Origin: Thermodesulfobacteriota bacterium
GTDB taxonomy: Bacteria > Desulfobacterota_D > UBA1144 > Nemesobacterales > CSP1-2
Assembly: GCA_035559815.1 (NCBI GenBank)
Contig: DATMAT010000037.1
Span: 1-64,000, forward strand
DNA length: 64,000 bases
Direction of reading: 5' to 3'
Shown here piece by piece: positions 27,278-35,683 of this stretch. The first letter of the stretch is position 1. Each line of letters opens with the position of its first letter. Both the position numbers and the translations under genes were made by a program. The notes below the pieces were generated by a model that made no database searches, was not told where the DNA came from, and saw only the letters and a program-made list of their open reading frames with translations.

Positions 27278-28216
27278 ATGAGATATCTACTTCGTAAAGC
27301 AGGATTGGGAAATGTCCCAGAGATTGAAATCTCTGAATTTGAGTATTTGGAGTACAAAAAGGCTCAAAATATTTTGTCAAATGCTCTCGCAATCGAAGAA
27401 AAATACGAAATTGTTATTGCGAACTACATAGACTTCGAACAGGAAATACTTGAAATAACAACCAACCACATGGTTCGTGAGCATTTGGATTACTCTGACT
27501 TTTTCAAAGTTCGACTTGGTCTAAATATCCGATTAGTAAACCTACTTACAGCGGTTCGCTTGTACATAGATCAATCAAATCAGAACGTCACAGAATGTTT
27601 ACCTAATGATTCCAATGCGAAGGGAAACGTTAAGAAACTTTTCTCAAAGGAATATGACGAAAATCGTGACTATCGTTTTATGGAGGCTTTGAGGAATTAT
27701 GTGCAGCATAGAGGTATTCCTGTACATTGGACCCAACTAGGCGGTAGGTGGATCTCATTAGATGATGATCGTTTGCTGGAATACTCAATGGAACTCGCTT
27801 CACAGCGATCTTACCTTGAGGAAGATGAAAAAATGAAAAATAGTGTATTGGACGAGATGGATGATAAAGTTGACCTTAAAGCAGCGACTAGGAGCTATAT
27901 AGAATCGATAAGTAAGGTTCACGATTCAGCAAGAAGCATGATTGCAGAGTCTACAGCTTATAGTAGAAGATTAATTGAAGATGCTCATCGCAGATATTCG
28001 GAGGTGTATAGCGGGAGCTTACTCGGGCTAAGAGCGTGCATATGGGACGAGCACAAACAGATTGCATCCGTACCAATACTATTGGATTGGGATGACATTA
28101 GGGTGGATCTGCAAAAACGAAATAGAAAACTTGTGAATCTTAGTAAGCGTTATGTCACGGGGGCAATAAAGACTCATAACAAGAAAAAACAGCCGACCGC
28201 TAAAAGCAGCGGTTGA
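27278..28216 (+). CDS. Uncharacterised protein with HEPN-like R-x4-H motif
   Basis: A 312-residue protein that I do not recognise. It is AT-rich compared with its neighbours and contains largely helical sequence, with long charged helices around 225-255 (SARSMIAESTAYSRRLIEDA). The motif R139-NYVQ-H144 inside EALRNYVQHRGIP is the form seen in HEPN ribonuclease-like domains (R-x4-6-H), which occur in toxin and defence proteins; this is a motif-level suggestion only. It lies 10 bases downstream of a perfect palindrome and has no strong ribosome binding site. The next gene starts about 110 bases on. Function unknown. Confidence 0.7.
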   Translation: MRYLLRKAGLGNVPEIEISEFEYLEYKKAQNILSNALAIEEKYEIVIANYIDFEQEILEITTNHMVREHLDYSDFFKVRLGLNIRLVNLLTAVRLYIDQSNQNVTECLPNDSNAKGNVKKLFSKEYDENRDYRFMEALRNYVQHRGIPVHWTQLGGRWISLDDDRLLEYSMELASQRSYLEEDEKMKNSVLDEMDDKVDLKAATRSYIESISKVHDSARSMIAESTAYSRRLIEDAHRRYSEVYSGSLLGLRACIWDEHKQIASVPILLDWDDIRVDLQKRNRKLVNLSKRYVTGAIKTHNKKKQPTAKSSG

Positions 28217-28324
28217 TTTTTTCATTAGATAAAGACAAGGACAATACGCCATGTGACTATGGAATAGTGACGGCAACGAGCCACCTTATCAACAGAACCT
28301 CGATTCTCACTTTAGGTATTTGTC

Positions 28325-30460
28325 ATGATCAAATTCTTGAAAAAGCTACTGGGACTCTCTGCAACGACTCCAGCCACACCTACGGCACTTACCCTTCCAC
28401 AACCTTCTTCTCGCTCGCCCTTTAATTCACCGTCTTCCTCCCCAACCACCCACGTGAGCACCAAGCAGAACGAAAAGATGACGGACGATTACTTTAGTAC
28501 GATGGCGAAGATGCAGGAAGCCATCTCGAAGCGTGATTACGAACGTGCAGCCCAGATGGCGCGAGAAAACATGCACCAAGTGCCGGCCTTTGTGCGTTGC
28601 ACGAAGCAGTCTTACGGCTCGTTTGACATTTCCTCAATCCCCGCGTTCGAAGTCGGTGGAACTATGCTCGCACTAATGGGAGATGATGAGGGACTCGCTG
28701 AGATGCGCGGAATTGTCATCTCGGATTACGATCTTGAGCCCTGGATTAACGTGATTGAGCAGCATGAGGAGGACCGCAGGTTATTTGAAAACATCCTCGA
28801 AGTAGTGCAGCAGAATCCGGGCTGTCGTCAGACGGACATGAAGTCACTCGTAGGCACAGAAGATGGGCGTCGGGTGTCGAACCTGATCGGCTGGCTCGAA
28901 AAGGCAGGTAAGATCATGCGTGAGAAGCAAGGTAAAACGTATGCAATATGGCCTGCCGGAGTGGCACAGGCATCCGTACCTCCGCCGAAGCGCAACGTGC
29001 GCTCTCACCGGATGGATCGAAACCCACCACCTATGCGTGAAATCGACGTCGCACGCATCCCGTACGTGCCGCTTCCGCGATCTCCACTCCGCTGGGAAGA
29101 GGCGCAGGTACGAGGCTCTGCCGCAGAGCTTCCGGAGGCCATAGATTATTTCGAGGTCCGTGATGCCAATGGCTGGGAAATTGGGACGATCGAAACAATC
29201 CCACTAGAGGAGAAACCTGATACCGCGTTCAGGCAGCTTCATCCTCTGGACTCGGGCCTATTGATGGTGGACGATCTTGGGAAGGCAGAAGGCATGGGCT
29301 GGATCCCCGCAGCGGTACTTCGCTATGGTCGTTCGGGTGAGTTAATCGCAAAGAAGCCCCTACTCCATGACATCTATCGGATCGACGTGAATCCGATGGG
29401 ACGAGGGCTGATCGCTATGTCCAAAGACTGCATAGTCCACGCCTATGATGATGCGTTAGAACCGATCCTCGAGACAACGCTTATGGATGCTCCAGAGATT
29501 CGAGCGATCCGCAAGCGCTTCAACATCTCCGAAGACCAGCTAAAGAACCATATCCGGTGCGTTGCGCTCTCCCGCGACGGCAGCCGCTACCTCTTCACAG
29601 CCGTCGATGAAGCATGGTGTATAAGGATGGATGGACGTGGGCTTTGGGGTGTAAAACTGCCGATTAAAGATGGGTGGACCCAGGTCTCTGAACCTAGCGA
29701 GATGTTCGGGACGAGTGGAGAGATTCAGCAAGCGCTCTCCCTCATGGGTATGTCCTATCCCTTCACGCCAGAGGATATAAAAAAGCGCTATCGGCAGCTG
29801 GCTAAAGAGTGGCATCCGGACCTCAACCCGGGCGATCCCGTAGCCACGGAAAGGATGCAGGCGCTAACCTCGGCTGTGCAGTTGCTCACGGGCATCGGTG
29901 CGAGTGCCCTGCCAGTGTACACCGGGGTGCAGTACGCTCAGGAGATCAGCCGTAGTGAAGTCGAAGTGAGTGGCGTGAAGCTCACTATAACCGCATCGTA
30001 CGTCGTGAGTGAAATCCACGCTGCTGATTGGATCTATGCGGCGAGCTTCGCCGGTTGGTCAAATGCTGTGTTTCTCGCTGGTTACTCAGGTAGGGTTGTG
30101 GTTCTAACTGACTCCGGAGAACCCGTTCATGCTTACGACATTGGGTCGGTCCCCCGCCGAATTGCCGATACGGGCGACTACCTCTATCTCCTCACGGATA
30201 CCCGTCTCTACGTCCTCCGGGACGAGACGCTCTATACGATTATAGATACCTTCGATGGTGGCGATCTGATTGTGGCGCAGACCGGGTTCGGCCTACTTGA
30301 GAAGAAACGCTTCCGCTGGTTTCGCGAGGATGGCACGTACTTGGGAGGCATTATGACGAAGGATCCAATTCGCCGGGTCTACTCGGCTCCAGGAGGAATG
30401 AGGGTTGAAACTAGAACACGCCGCGTGCTCGTTCGCGGTGTCCCCGGATGGTGGGAGTAG
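28325..30460 (+). CDS. Large J-domain protein with winged-helix-like and propeller-like segments
   Basis: A 711-residue protein. Seen: a low-complexity Ser/Pro/Thr linker (about 13-45), a helical region to 150, a possible winged helix at about 155-212 (ILEVVQQNPGCRQTDMKSLV), a long strand-rich region from 255 to 465 with repeats like LIAMSKDCIVHAYDD, then a J-domain near 476-525 with HPD at 497-499 (KRYRQLAKEWHPDLNPGDP), and a second strand-rich region (VYAASFAGWSNAVFLAGYSG, VVVLTDSGEPVHAYD) that looks like beta-propeller blades split by the J-domain. J-domains recruit Hsp70; no Hsp70 gene is here. Looks more G+C-rich and different in codon use from neighbours, suggesting transfer. Confidence 0.75.
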   Translation: MIKFLKKLLGLSATTPATPTALTLPQPSSRSPFNSPSSSPTTHVSTKQNEKMTDDYFSTMAKMQEAISKRDYERAAQMARENMHQVPAFVRCTKQSYGSFDISSIPAFEVGGTMLALMGDDEGLAEMRGIVISDYDLEPWINVIEQHEEDRRLFENILEVVQQNPGCRQTDMKSLVGTEDGRRVSNLIGWLEKAGKIMREKQGKTYAIWPAGVAQASVPPPKRNVRSHRMDRNPPPMREIDVARIPYVPLPRSPLRWEEAQVRGSAAELPEAIDYFEVRDANGWEIGTIETIPLEEKPDTAFRQLHPLDSGLLMVDDLGKAEGMGWIPAAVLRYGRSGELIAKKPLLHDIYRIDVNPMGRGLIAMSKDCIVHAYDDALEPILETTLMDAPEIRAIRKRFNISEDQLKNHIRCVALSRDGSRYLFTAVDEAWCIRMDGRGLWGVKLPIKDGWTQVSEPSEMFGTSGEIQQALSLMGMSYPFTPEDIKKRYRQLAKEWHPDLNPGDPVATERMQALTSAVQLLTGIGASALPVYTGVQYAQEISRSEVEVSGVKLTITASYVVSEIHAADWIYAASFAGWSNAVFLAGYSGRVVVLTDSGEPVHAYDIGSVPRRIADTGDYLYLLTDTRLYVLRDETLYTIIDTFDGGDLIVAQTGFGLLEKKRFRWFREDGTYLGGIMTKDPIRRVYSAPGGMRVETRTRRVLVRGVPGWWE

Positions 30461-30787
30461 ACTGCCCAATCGTAGCGTAACCCAATCCGCACCCATGCAG
30501 AACAGAAGCCGAAGTCCAGATGCAACCCTGCAGAGGGATTCACCGCTAACCTTCTGCGTGTACAGTCGGGAACTAACAGCAGCATGTAGCGGGCGGAGTT
30601 ACTACCGATTTAGATTCTTTTCCCCCCAAATAGAACTCGACACTGCTACAATTCCACCTCTATGATCCATACAAAGTATTAGCTACAGGACATCGTAGAG
30701 ACCTTTAGGTAGGTTCAAAGGAGAACGGTCTATTTGCCTTTTCATGTCGATAATTTAAAGCTCGTTTTAGCGTATACTATTTACACC
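30461..30787. other. Spacer with no recognised gene
   Basis: No convincing gene between the J-domain gene and the Nudix gene. A TTG at 30734, preceded by AAGGAGAA at 30718-30725, could start the Nudix gene 18 codons earlier, but the extra residues are not family-like. The region around 30774-30779 (TATACT) may be a -10 element for the Nudix gene; a partner -35 was not clear. Confidence 0.45.
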
Positions 30788-31288
30788 ATGGATTATAAAT
30801 TTTGTCCCAGATGCGGAGGTAGATTACAACTCAAACTGCTCAAAATATCCGAGCCGGAAAGGCTGGTTTGTGAAGAATGCTCATTTGTTCTATATCTCGA
30901 CCCGAAAGTGGCGGCGTGCACCATAACGTTGATCGACATGAAAATTCCTCTCTTAAAACGGGGCATAGAGCCGAGCTACGGCAAATGGGTTTTTCCGGGC
31001 GGCTATGTCGATTATGGGGAAAAGGTTGAAGAGGCAGCGATAAGAGAGACTAAGGAAGAAGTAAACCTGGACGTGAGGCTTAGGGATTTAGTCGGGGTGT
31101 ACTCTTACCATAAGAGCCCGGTCATCATCGTTTATTCCGCCGAGGTTATTGGCGGTGAGCTAAGGGCATGCGACGAGTGCCTGGAAGTGAGCTTATTCGC
31201 CCCCGGTGAAATACCCTGGAATGACCTGGCATTCTCCAGCACCCGCGATGCGCTGAGGGACTATGTGAGGAAGTACTTCAAACTATAG
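30788..31288 (+). CDS. Nudix hydrolase with N-terminal zinc ribbon
   Basis: A 166-residue protein from the ATG. Seen: the zinc ribbon FCPRCGGRL...CEEC (residues about 4-34), and the Nudix box beginning GYVDYGEKVEEAAIRETKEE at about 77-96, which matches G-x5-E-x7-RE-x2-EE; the next residue of the consensus (G) is N. It resembles NADH-pyrophosphatase-like or ADP-ribose/nucleotide-sugar hydrolases with a zinc ribbon. Substrate not predictable. The start at 30788 puts the zinc ribbon at the very N-terminus as in relatives; an upstream TTG with a good ribosome site is the alternative. Confidence 0.9.
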   Translation: MDYKFCPRCGGRLQLKLLKISEPERLVCEECSFVLYLDPKVAACTITLIDMKIPLLKRGIEPSYGKWVFPGGYVDYGEKVEEAAIRETKEEVNLDVRLRDLVGVYSYHKSPVIIVYSAEVIGGELRACDECLEVSLFAPGEIPWNDLAFSSTRDALRDYVRKYFKL

Positions 31289-31327
31289 TTTTTTAACCAC
31301 AAAGGCACGAAGACACAAAAGGAAATG

Positions 31328-31397
31328 TTAACGAGTTTGCGAGTTAATGTGTTCACGGGTGTATTTTTAAACCGGTTAACCCGTAACACACTAACAC
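31328..31397 (+). repeat. About 80-bp dispersed repeat, copy 2
   Basis: Begins GTTAACGAGTTTGC, then GTGTTCACGGGT, TATTTTTAAACC and GTTAACCCGTAACAC. It is the counterpart of the minus-strand copy at 9986-10063 and sits in the spacer between converging genes, after an ACCACAAAGGCACGAAGACAC unit at 31297-31317. Confidence 0.6.
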
Positions 31398-31417
31398 GAG
31401 AACCAGTAAACATCTCT

Positions 31418-32326
31418 TCAGTTATAAAGCGCCAGGTATCTCAAGACTGGCCGGGGAGACCGGCTTAACTCCGACGAAGAGAACGTCCTGTCCGGAGCTA
31501 CGAATTCGACCTCGTAGTCTCGCTCCATCAACTCCAGTAAAAGGGACGCCGTGTAGCTTATCTGCTGCTCCAGCTCGTTTTTATTCCTGGTGGGGTTAAA
31601 TTCAATTATGGCCTTCCTCGACTCATCATCCTGAAGCTCCCTCAGCATAAGCTTCCCCAGCTTAGCCGAGGTTTTCCAGTGGATAAGCTTGGGGTTATCT
31701 CCTTCATTGTAGCCCCTAATCGACCTAAGGTCATTTCCGAATCCCAATCTGTCCGACTCAAGCTCGCCGAAGCTATGCCTAATTCTTTCCTTTTCTATCC
31801 CTATCCTTTCCACTCGGGGATAAACCAGAACTTCATCATCACCCAGGTCAATCCTGATCCATTTCTTGAAGAAGCCGAATGGAAACCGGGTGAAAAGCAC
31901 CGTTTCCGGCATCTTGTTCCACCCTCGATGTTTGAAAACGTATTGCACGTTTACCGTCTTTACCGCCTTAGAAGGCAGATACGATAAGTAGGCCTTTTTC
32001 CCGCCGGCTTCGATCGTCAACGAGTATGACGGAATGAGTATCTTCAAATTTTTGACCGAAAAACGGATGGACGTTGGGGCCCAGGCGAAAACATCCTCCG
32101 GCGGCTCGAGCCTTACTTCAATCCTGGACAGGTTCACCAGGGATGTAATACCGGAAACGGCGATGAAGCTCAACATCATGCCGAAGGTAAGATAAAGGAG
32201 GTTATTTCCGGTGTTAAGCGCCGCAAAACCTACAAAAAGGCTAAGCCCCAGGAATACTATGCCTTCCTTGGTAGGTCGAGTCCTGGCCCAGTTATCCTTG
32301 CCCAGTTTTAAGAATTTCATCCTCAT
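31418..32326 (-). CDS. DUF58 domain protein
   Basis: A 302-residue protein with two N-terminal hydrophobic segments (IVFLGLSLFVGFAALNTGNN and LLYLTFGMMLSFIAVSG region) followed by a cytoplasmic part ending in the DUF58 signature DLRSIRGYNEGDNPKLIHWK at about 208-227 and LMLREL. DUF58 proteins are usually encoded with MoxR ATPases and VWA membrane proteins in a chaperone-like gene cluster; here the MoxR/VWA pair is 20 kb away and the immediate neighbours are unrelated. The start has two in-frame ATGs (MRMKF). The role is unknown. Confidence 0.9.
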   Translation of the reverse strand: MRMKFLKLGKDNWARTRPTKEGIVFLGLSLFVGFAALNTGNNLLYLTFGMMLSFIAVSGITSLVNLSRIEVRLEPPEDVFAWAPTSIRFSVKNLKILIPSYSLTIEAGGKKAYLSYLPSKAVKTVNVQYVFKHRGWNKMPETVLFTRFPFGFFKKWIRIDLGDDEVLVYPRVERIGIEKERIRHSFGELESDRLGFGNDLRSIRGYNEGDNPKLIHWKTSAKLGKLMLRELQDDESRKAIIEFNPTRNKNELEQQISYTASLLLELMERDYEVEFVAPDRTFSSSELSRSPRPVLRYLALYN

Positions 32327-32398
32327 TACACAGAGCTTAATTATACGGCCCTAAATACCGATTCGTACCTCCTTCTTAATTAAGCATGCTTCATCACT

Positions 32399-32772
32399 GC
32401 CGTCAAAATAATTAGAAAACAGAGGTTCAAACTGGTAAAACATTCCCTTTAGATAGATAAAAACGCCTTTTCAAAATCAGGTCACCCTACTTCTGTTTGC
32501 TGTGCAAGCGCCATGCTAATCCTATTTTTTGAAATAGCTTTTTAACACTATTCACCCTTCGTCGTACTTTATCCTGAGCGAAGGCCGAAGGACTAAGGGT
32601 GAAGGGCATGGTATTGCTACTAGTTTTAGATCTGCCTTCATGGTGAGCGGAGTCGAACCATGGACCCTTCGTCAAGACCAGGACAGGCTTCCCCCGCAAG
32701 GAGCGAAGGGATAATTGTTGTCACCGCGAGCCGCTTTGTTTTGACGGCGAAGAAATCTCTTATCTTGGACAA
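32399..32772 (+). mobile_element. MITE-like element, copy B
   Basis: Starts with CGTCAAAATAATTAGAAAAC and ends with CTTATCTTGGACAAG, close to the TGTCCAAAATAA / TTATTTTGGACA ends of copy A at 18332. Internal blocks AGAGGTTCAAACTGGTAAAA, AGATAGATAAAAACGCC and GCAAGCGCCATGCTAATCC match copy A in order, and a CCTTCGTCGTACTTTATCCTG unit follows. One end has decayed (CCGTC for TGTCC). No transposase. The open frames inside are not genes. The rest of the 32327-32804 spacer has nothing else recognisable. Confidence 0.55.
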
Positions 32773-32804
32773 GTTTGATATTTCATAATGAAAAAAGCGG
32801 AGCC

Positions 32805-34403
32805 CTACTTGAACGTCTCGATCAAACGGCCTATAGACTCTATAATCGAACCCTTCAGCCTGGATATATCGTTATAGATTGCCAGAAACATGATGAAGAT
32901 TAAGAAGGTGAGGCCGATGCGCTGGCATATTTCCAATGTCCTCTGGCTTAGGGGCCTTCTCTTTATGGACTCGATCGCCAGATAAAGCACATGCCCGCCG
33001 TCGAGCATCGGTATGGGAAGGAGATTTATAATAGCAAGGTTTATGCTGATGAAAGAGGTGAACTGAAGGAGCGATGCCAGCCCTCCTTCCGCCGCCGAGC
33101 CGGAGACCTTGGCAATAAGGAGCGGACCGGCGATGCTCTTTCCGGCAGTCCCGAGAGATATCTTCCCGGTAAAAAGCTTGTAAAGGAAGGAGAAGAGTAG
33201 GACGGTGACTTCATAGATCATGCCCGCAGCTTCTTTTATCCCCTCTATAATAGAGCCAAAAAACCCATACTTCTTAACGATCTCTTCTCTATACGGGGTG
33301 ATCCCGATAGCGCCCTGGCCGGTTTCTTCCAGGGGCTCCGGGGTGATTTTTACCTTAAACTCTTCGTTGTCCCGTTTGACCAGGAGTGTAATCTCCTGGT
33401 TGGCTTTCCCCCTTATAATCGAGGCCATCTGATACCAGTCAGTAATTTTTATCTGGTTGACTGCCAATATCCGGTCTCCCTTTTTAAGCCCTGCCTTTTC
33501 CGCCGGGGAGCCAACCATGACGCTCCCTATCCTGGCATCGAGGGTTTCAGCAAGCCCTACAGCCACAATTCCCTCGGGGGAAGATTCCGCCTTGAGCTTG
33601 AGGTCCTTCAGTTGCCCATCCCTCTTCACCTCGACATCCAGGAGGGCATCCGGGTTCGATTGAAAGGCTATGTTGGTGTCTCTCCACGTTTTTACATCCT
33701 TTCCGTCTACTTTAATGATTGTATCCCCCTTCCGGAATCCGGCCTCGCTTGCGGGCGAGCCGGGCTCTACATATCCAATTACCGGAGGCTCTTCCAGATA
33801 AGCGGCAACGCCGATACCCAGCATGAAAATAATGGGGAAGAATAAAAACGGTAGGGCAAAATTCATGAACGGGCCGGCAACCACTATGGCCAACCTTTTC
33901 AGTATAGACTGATTGGAGAAACCCCGGGGATACTCCTTCTCGGAGTAAGCCTTTATCCCTTCCAAATCATCGGCTTTACAATTAACTGCCAACCTCTCGT
34001 CGTCCCTTTCAATGGTAAATACATATTCTCTCTCCGGATTTTTCACTAAATTAAACTCAAGCTCCCTCCACCGGGAAAAAGTAGAAAGCGCTACCCCACC
34101 TATGCCGGTTATTTTATCCCCTGACTTAAATCCAGCCTTCTCCGCCCTGGAGCCGGCTTCAACACGGTCTACAATGAAGTTTCCTTCCCCCCCTTCACCG
34201 TACATCTTCACGTACCCGCCTAGGGGAAGCATAGAAACCAGATACTCCGTCTCTCCCCTCTTAAATCCAAAGAGCTTCTTGCCAAAACCCAGGGAAAACT
34301 TCTCCACTCTAACCCCGCATCGCTTGGCCACCAAGAAATGGCCGAGTTCGTGTATAAAGACTAAAATTCCTATCACGAATAAAAACGCCAATAATACTGT
34401 CAT
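32805..34403 (-). CDS. rseP: RIP metalloprotease RseP (site-2 protease) with three PDZ domains
   Basis: A 532-residue inner-membrane zinc protease that cuts membrane-spanning anti-sigma factors or other membrane proteins in the bilayer. Seen: HExxH at H18-E19-L-G-H22 in the first helix, LDG in LLPIPMLDGGHVLYL near the C-terminus, and PDZ-like segments: an extra one before the second helix (FIVDRVEAGSRAEKAGFKSGD), then EPGSPASEAGFRKGDTI and MVGSPAEKAGLKKGDRI. E. coli RseP has 450 residues and two PDZ domains, so this one is longer by an N-terminal PDZ. It lies 122 bp downstream of dxr on the same strand. ATAGGAGAAAAGA precedes the ATG. Confidence 0.95.
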   Translation of the reverse strand: MTVLLAFLFVIGILVFIHELGHFLVAKRCGVRVEKFSLGFGKKLFGFKRGETEYLVSMLPLGGYVKMYGEGGEGNFIVDRVEAGSRAEKAGFKSGDKITGIGGVALSTFSRWRELEFNLVKNPEREYVFTIERDDERLAVNCKADDLEGIKAYSEKEYPRGFSNQSILKRLAIVVAGPFMNFALPFLFFPIIFMLGIGVAAYLEEPPVIGYVEPGSPASEAGFRKGDTIIKVDGKDVKTWRDTNIAFQSNPDALLDVEVKRDGQLKDLKLKAESSPEGIVAVGLAETLDARIGSVMVGSPAEKAGLKKGDRILAVNQIKITDWYQMASIIRGKANQEITLLVKRDNEEFKVKITPEPLEETGQGAIGITPYREEIVKKYGFFGSIIEGIKEAAGMIYEVTVLLFSFLYKLFTGKISLGTAGKSIAGPLLIAKVSGSAAEGGLASLLQFTSFISINLAIINLLPIPMLDGGHVLYLAIESIKRRPLSQRTLEICQRIGLTFLIFIMFLAIYNDISRLKGSIIESIGRLIETFK

Positions 34404-34525
34404 TCTTTTCTCCTATAGTTAGATATTATTTAGCCACAGAGGACACGGAGCAAAAAGAGCTATGTTTCGAAGAACTCTCTCTATATTTTCTCTCATTATT
34501 CTAAGCTCTTTCGATCAGTAGTTTA

Positions 34526-35683
34526 TTAATTAACCCGATTTATTATCGATTGAGCGGTCTTTCTTGCCCACCCGTCGCTTTCCAGAATCTCCTCGACCGT
34601 CTCTCCCGGCAATTTTCTATGGCTTTCCATAGTCCGCTTTACCACCTTAAGTATCTCCATAAATTTTAACCTGCCTCCGAGAAACGCTTCAACTGCAATT
34701 TCATTGGCAGCGCTCATTACCGCAGGCATGGTGCCGCCTTCCTCCGCCGCCCCATAGGCTAAACATAGGGCTTGAAACCGGTCGGGGCCAGCCTCTTCAA
34801 AGGTGAGTTCCCCAAAGTTTGGGCGAATTAACTGGTCCCCGCCTATAGGAACCCTTTCCGGATAGGACAAGGCATAGGCAATGGGAATTCTCATGTCCGG
34901 AAGGCTCATCTGCGCGATGATAGAGCCGTCGATATATTCCACCATGGAATGCACGATGCTCTGGGGATGAATCCATACCGACACCATGTCGGGCGGAATT
35001 CCGAATAGCCAACTGGCCTCGATAACCTCAAATCCCTTATTCATCAGTGTAGCCGAGTCTATGGTGATCTTCTTCCCCATCTTCCAGGTGGGATGGTTCA
35101 AAGCCAGCTCCGCAGTGATATCGTCCAGCTTCTCTTCCGGTGTTTTCAAGAACGGCCCGCCGGAGGCCGTCAAAATAAGCCTTCTCACGTATTCCTTTTT
35201 ACTGCAATTAAGCGCCTGAAAAAGTGCGCTGTGCTCGCTATCGACAGGAAGTATCTTAATCCCCTGTTTTTCCGCCTCCCTCATCAAAATGCACCCGGCC
35301 ATGACCAAGACTTCCTTGTTGGCAAGGGCGACGTTTTTACCGGACTTTATGGCAGACAGAGTCGGCATCAGACCGGATGCCCCGACCATTCCCGAAACCA
35401 CCAATTCGGCTTGAGAAAGGGATGCCACGGTTTCTGCGCCATTCTGGCCCCAGAGGACCTCGGTAAACCCGGGCGGCAAATCCCGGGCCAGTTTAACCGC
35501 ATCCTTCTCATCCATTACAGAGGCTACCTGTGGCTTGAATTTAAGGACCTGCTCCCTCAGGAGATTTAGATTCCTTCCGGCCAAAAGCCCGGCTACGCTA
35601 AATCGCTCCGGGAACCAGGATATGACCTCTAGGGTTTGACGCCCTATCGACCCGGTCGAGCCAAGTATGGATATACCTTTCAA
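34526..35683 (-). CDS. dxr: 1-deoxy-D-xylulose 5-phosphate reductoisomerase
   Basis: A 385-residue Dxr, the second step of the MEP isoprenoid pathway (DXP to MEP, NADPH and divalent metal dependent). Seen: the NADPH-binding GSTGSIGRQTLEVI at about 8-21, VALANKEVLVMAG in the central domain, the metal and substrate segment LPVDSEHSALFQ, and the flexible loop with LTASGGPF. Full-length. Its start overlaps the stop of uppS by 4 bases (ATGA), so the two are coupled, and rseP follows. This links isoprenoid precursor supply with undecaprenyl pyrophosphate synthesis. Confidence 0.98.
   Translation of the reverse strand: MKGISILGSTGSIGRQTLEVISWFPERFSVAGLLAGRNLNLLREQVLKFKPQVASVMDEKDAVKLARDLPPGFTEVLWGQNGAETVASLSQAELVVSGMVGASGLMPTLSAIKSGKNVALANKEVLVMAGCILMREAEKQGIKILPVDSEHSALFQALNCSKKEYVRRLILTASGGPFLKTPEEKLDDITAELALNHPTWKMGKKITIDSATLMNKGFEVIEASWLFGIPPDMVSVWIHPQSIVHSMVEYIDGSIIAQMSLPDMRIPIAYALSYPERVPIGGDQLIRPNFGELTFEEAGPDRFQALCLAYGAAEEGGTMPAVMSAANEIAVEAFLGGRLKFMEILKVVKRTMESHRKLPGETVEEILESDGWARKTAQSIINRVN

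Noticed and set aside
32487-32699. 70-codon minus-strand frame in the MITE-like element B as a gene
   Set aside because: It reads across the repeat blocks, is not open in copy A, and has no recognisable domain.
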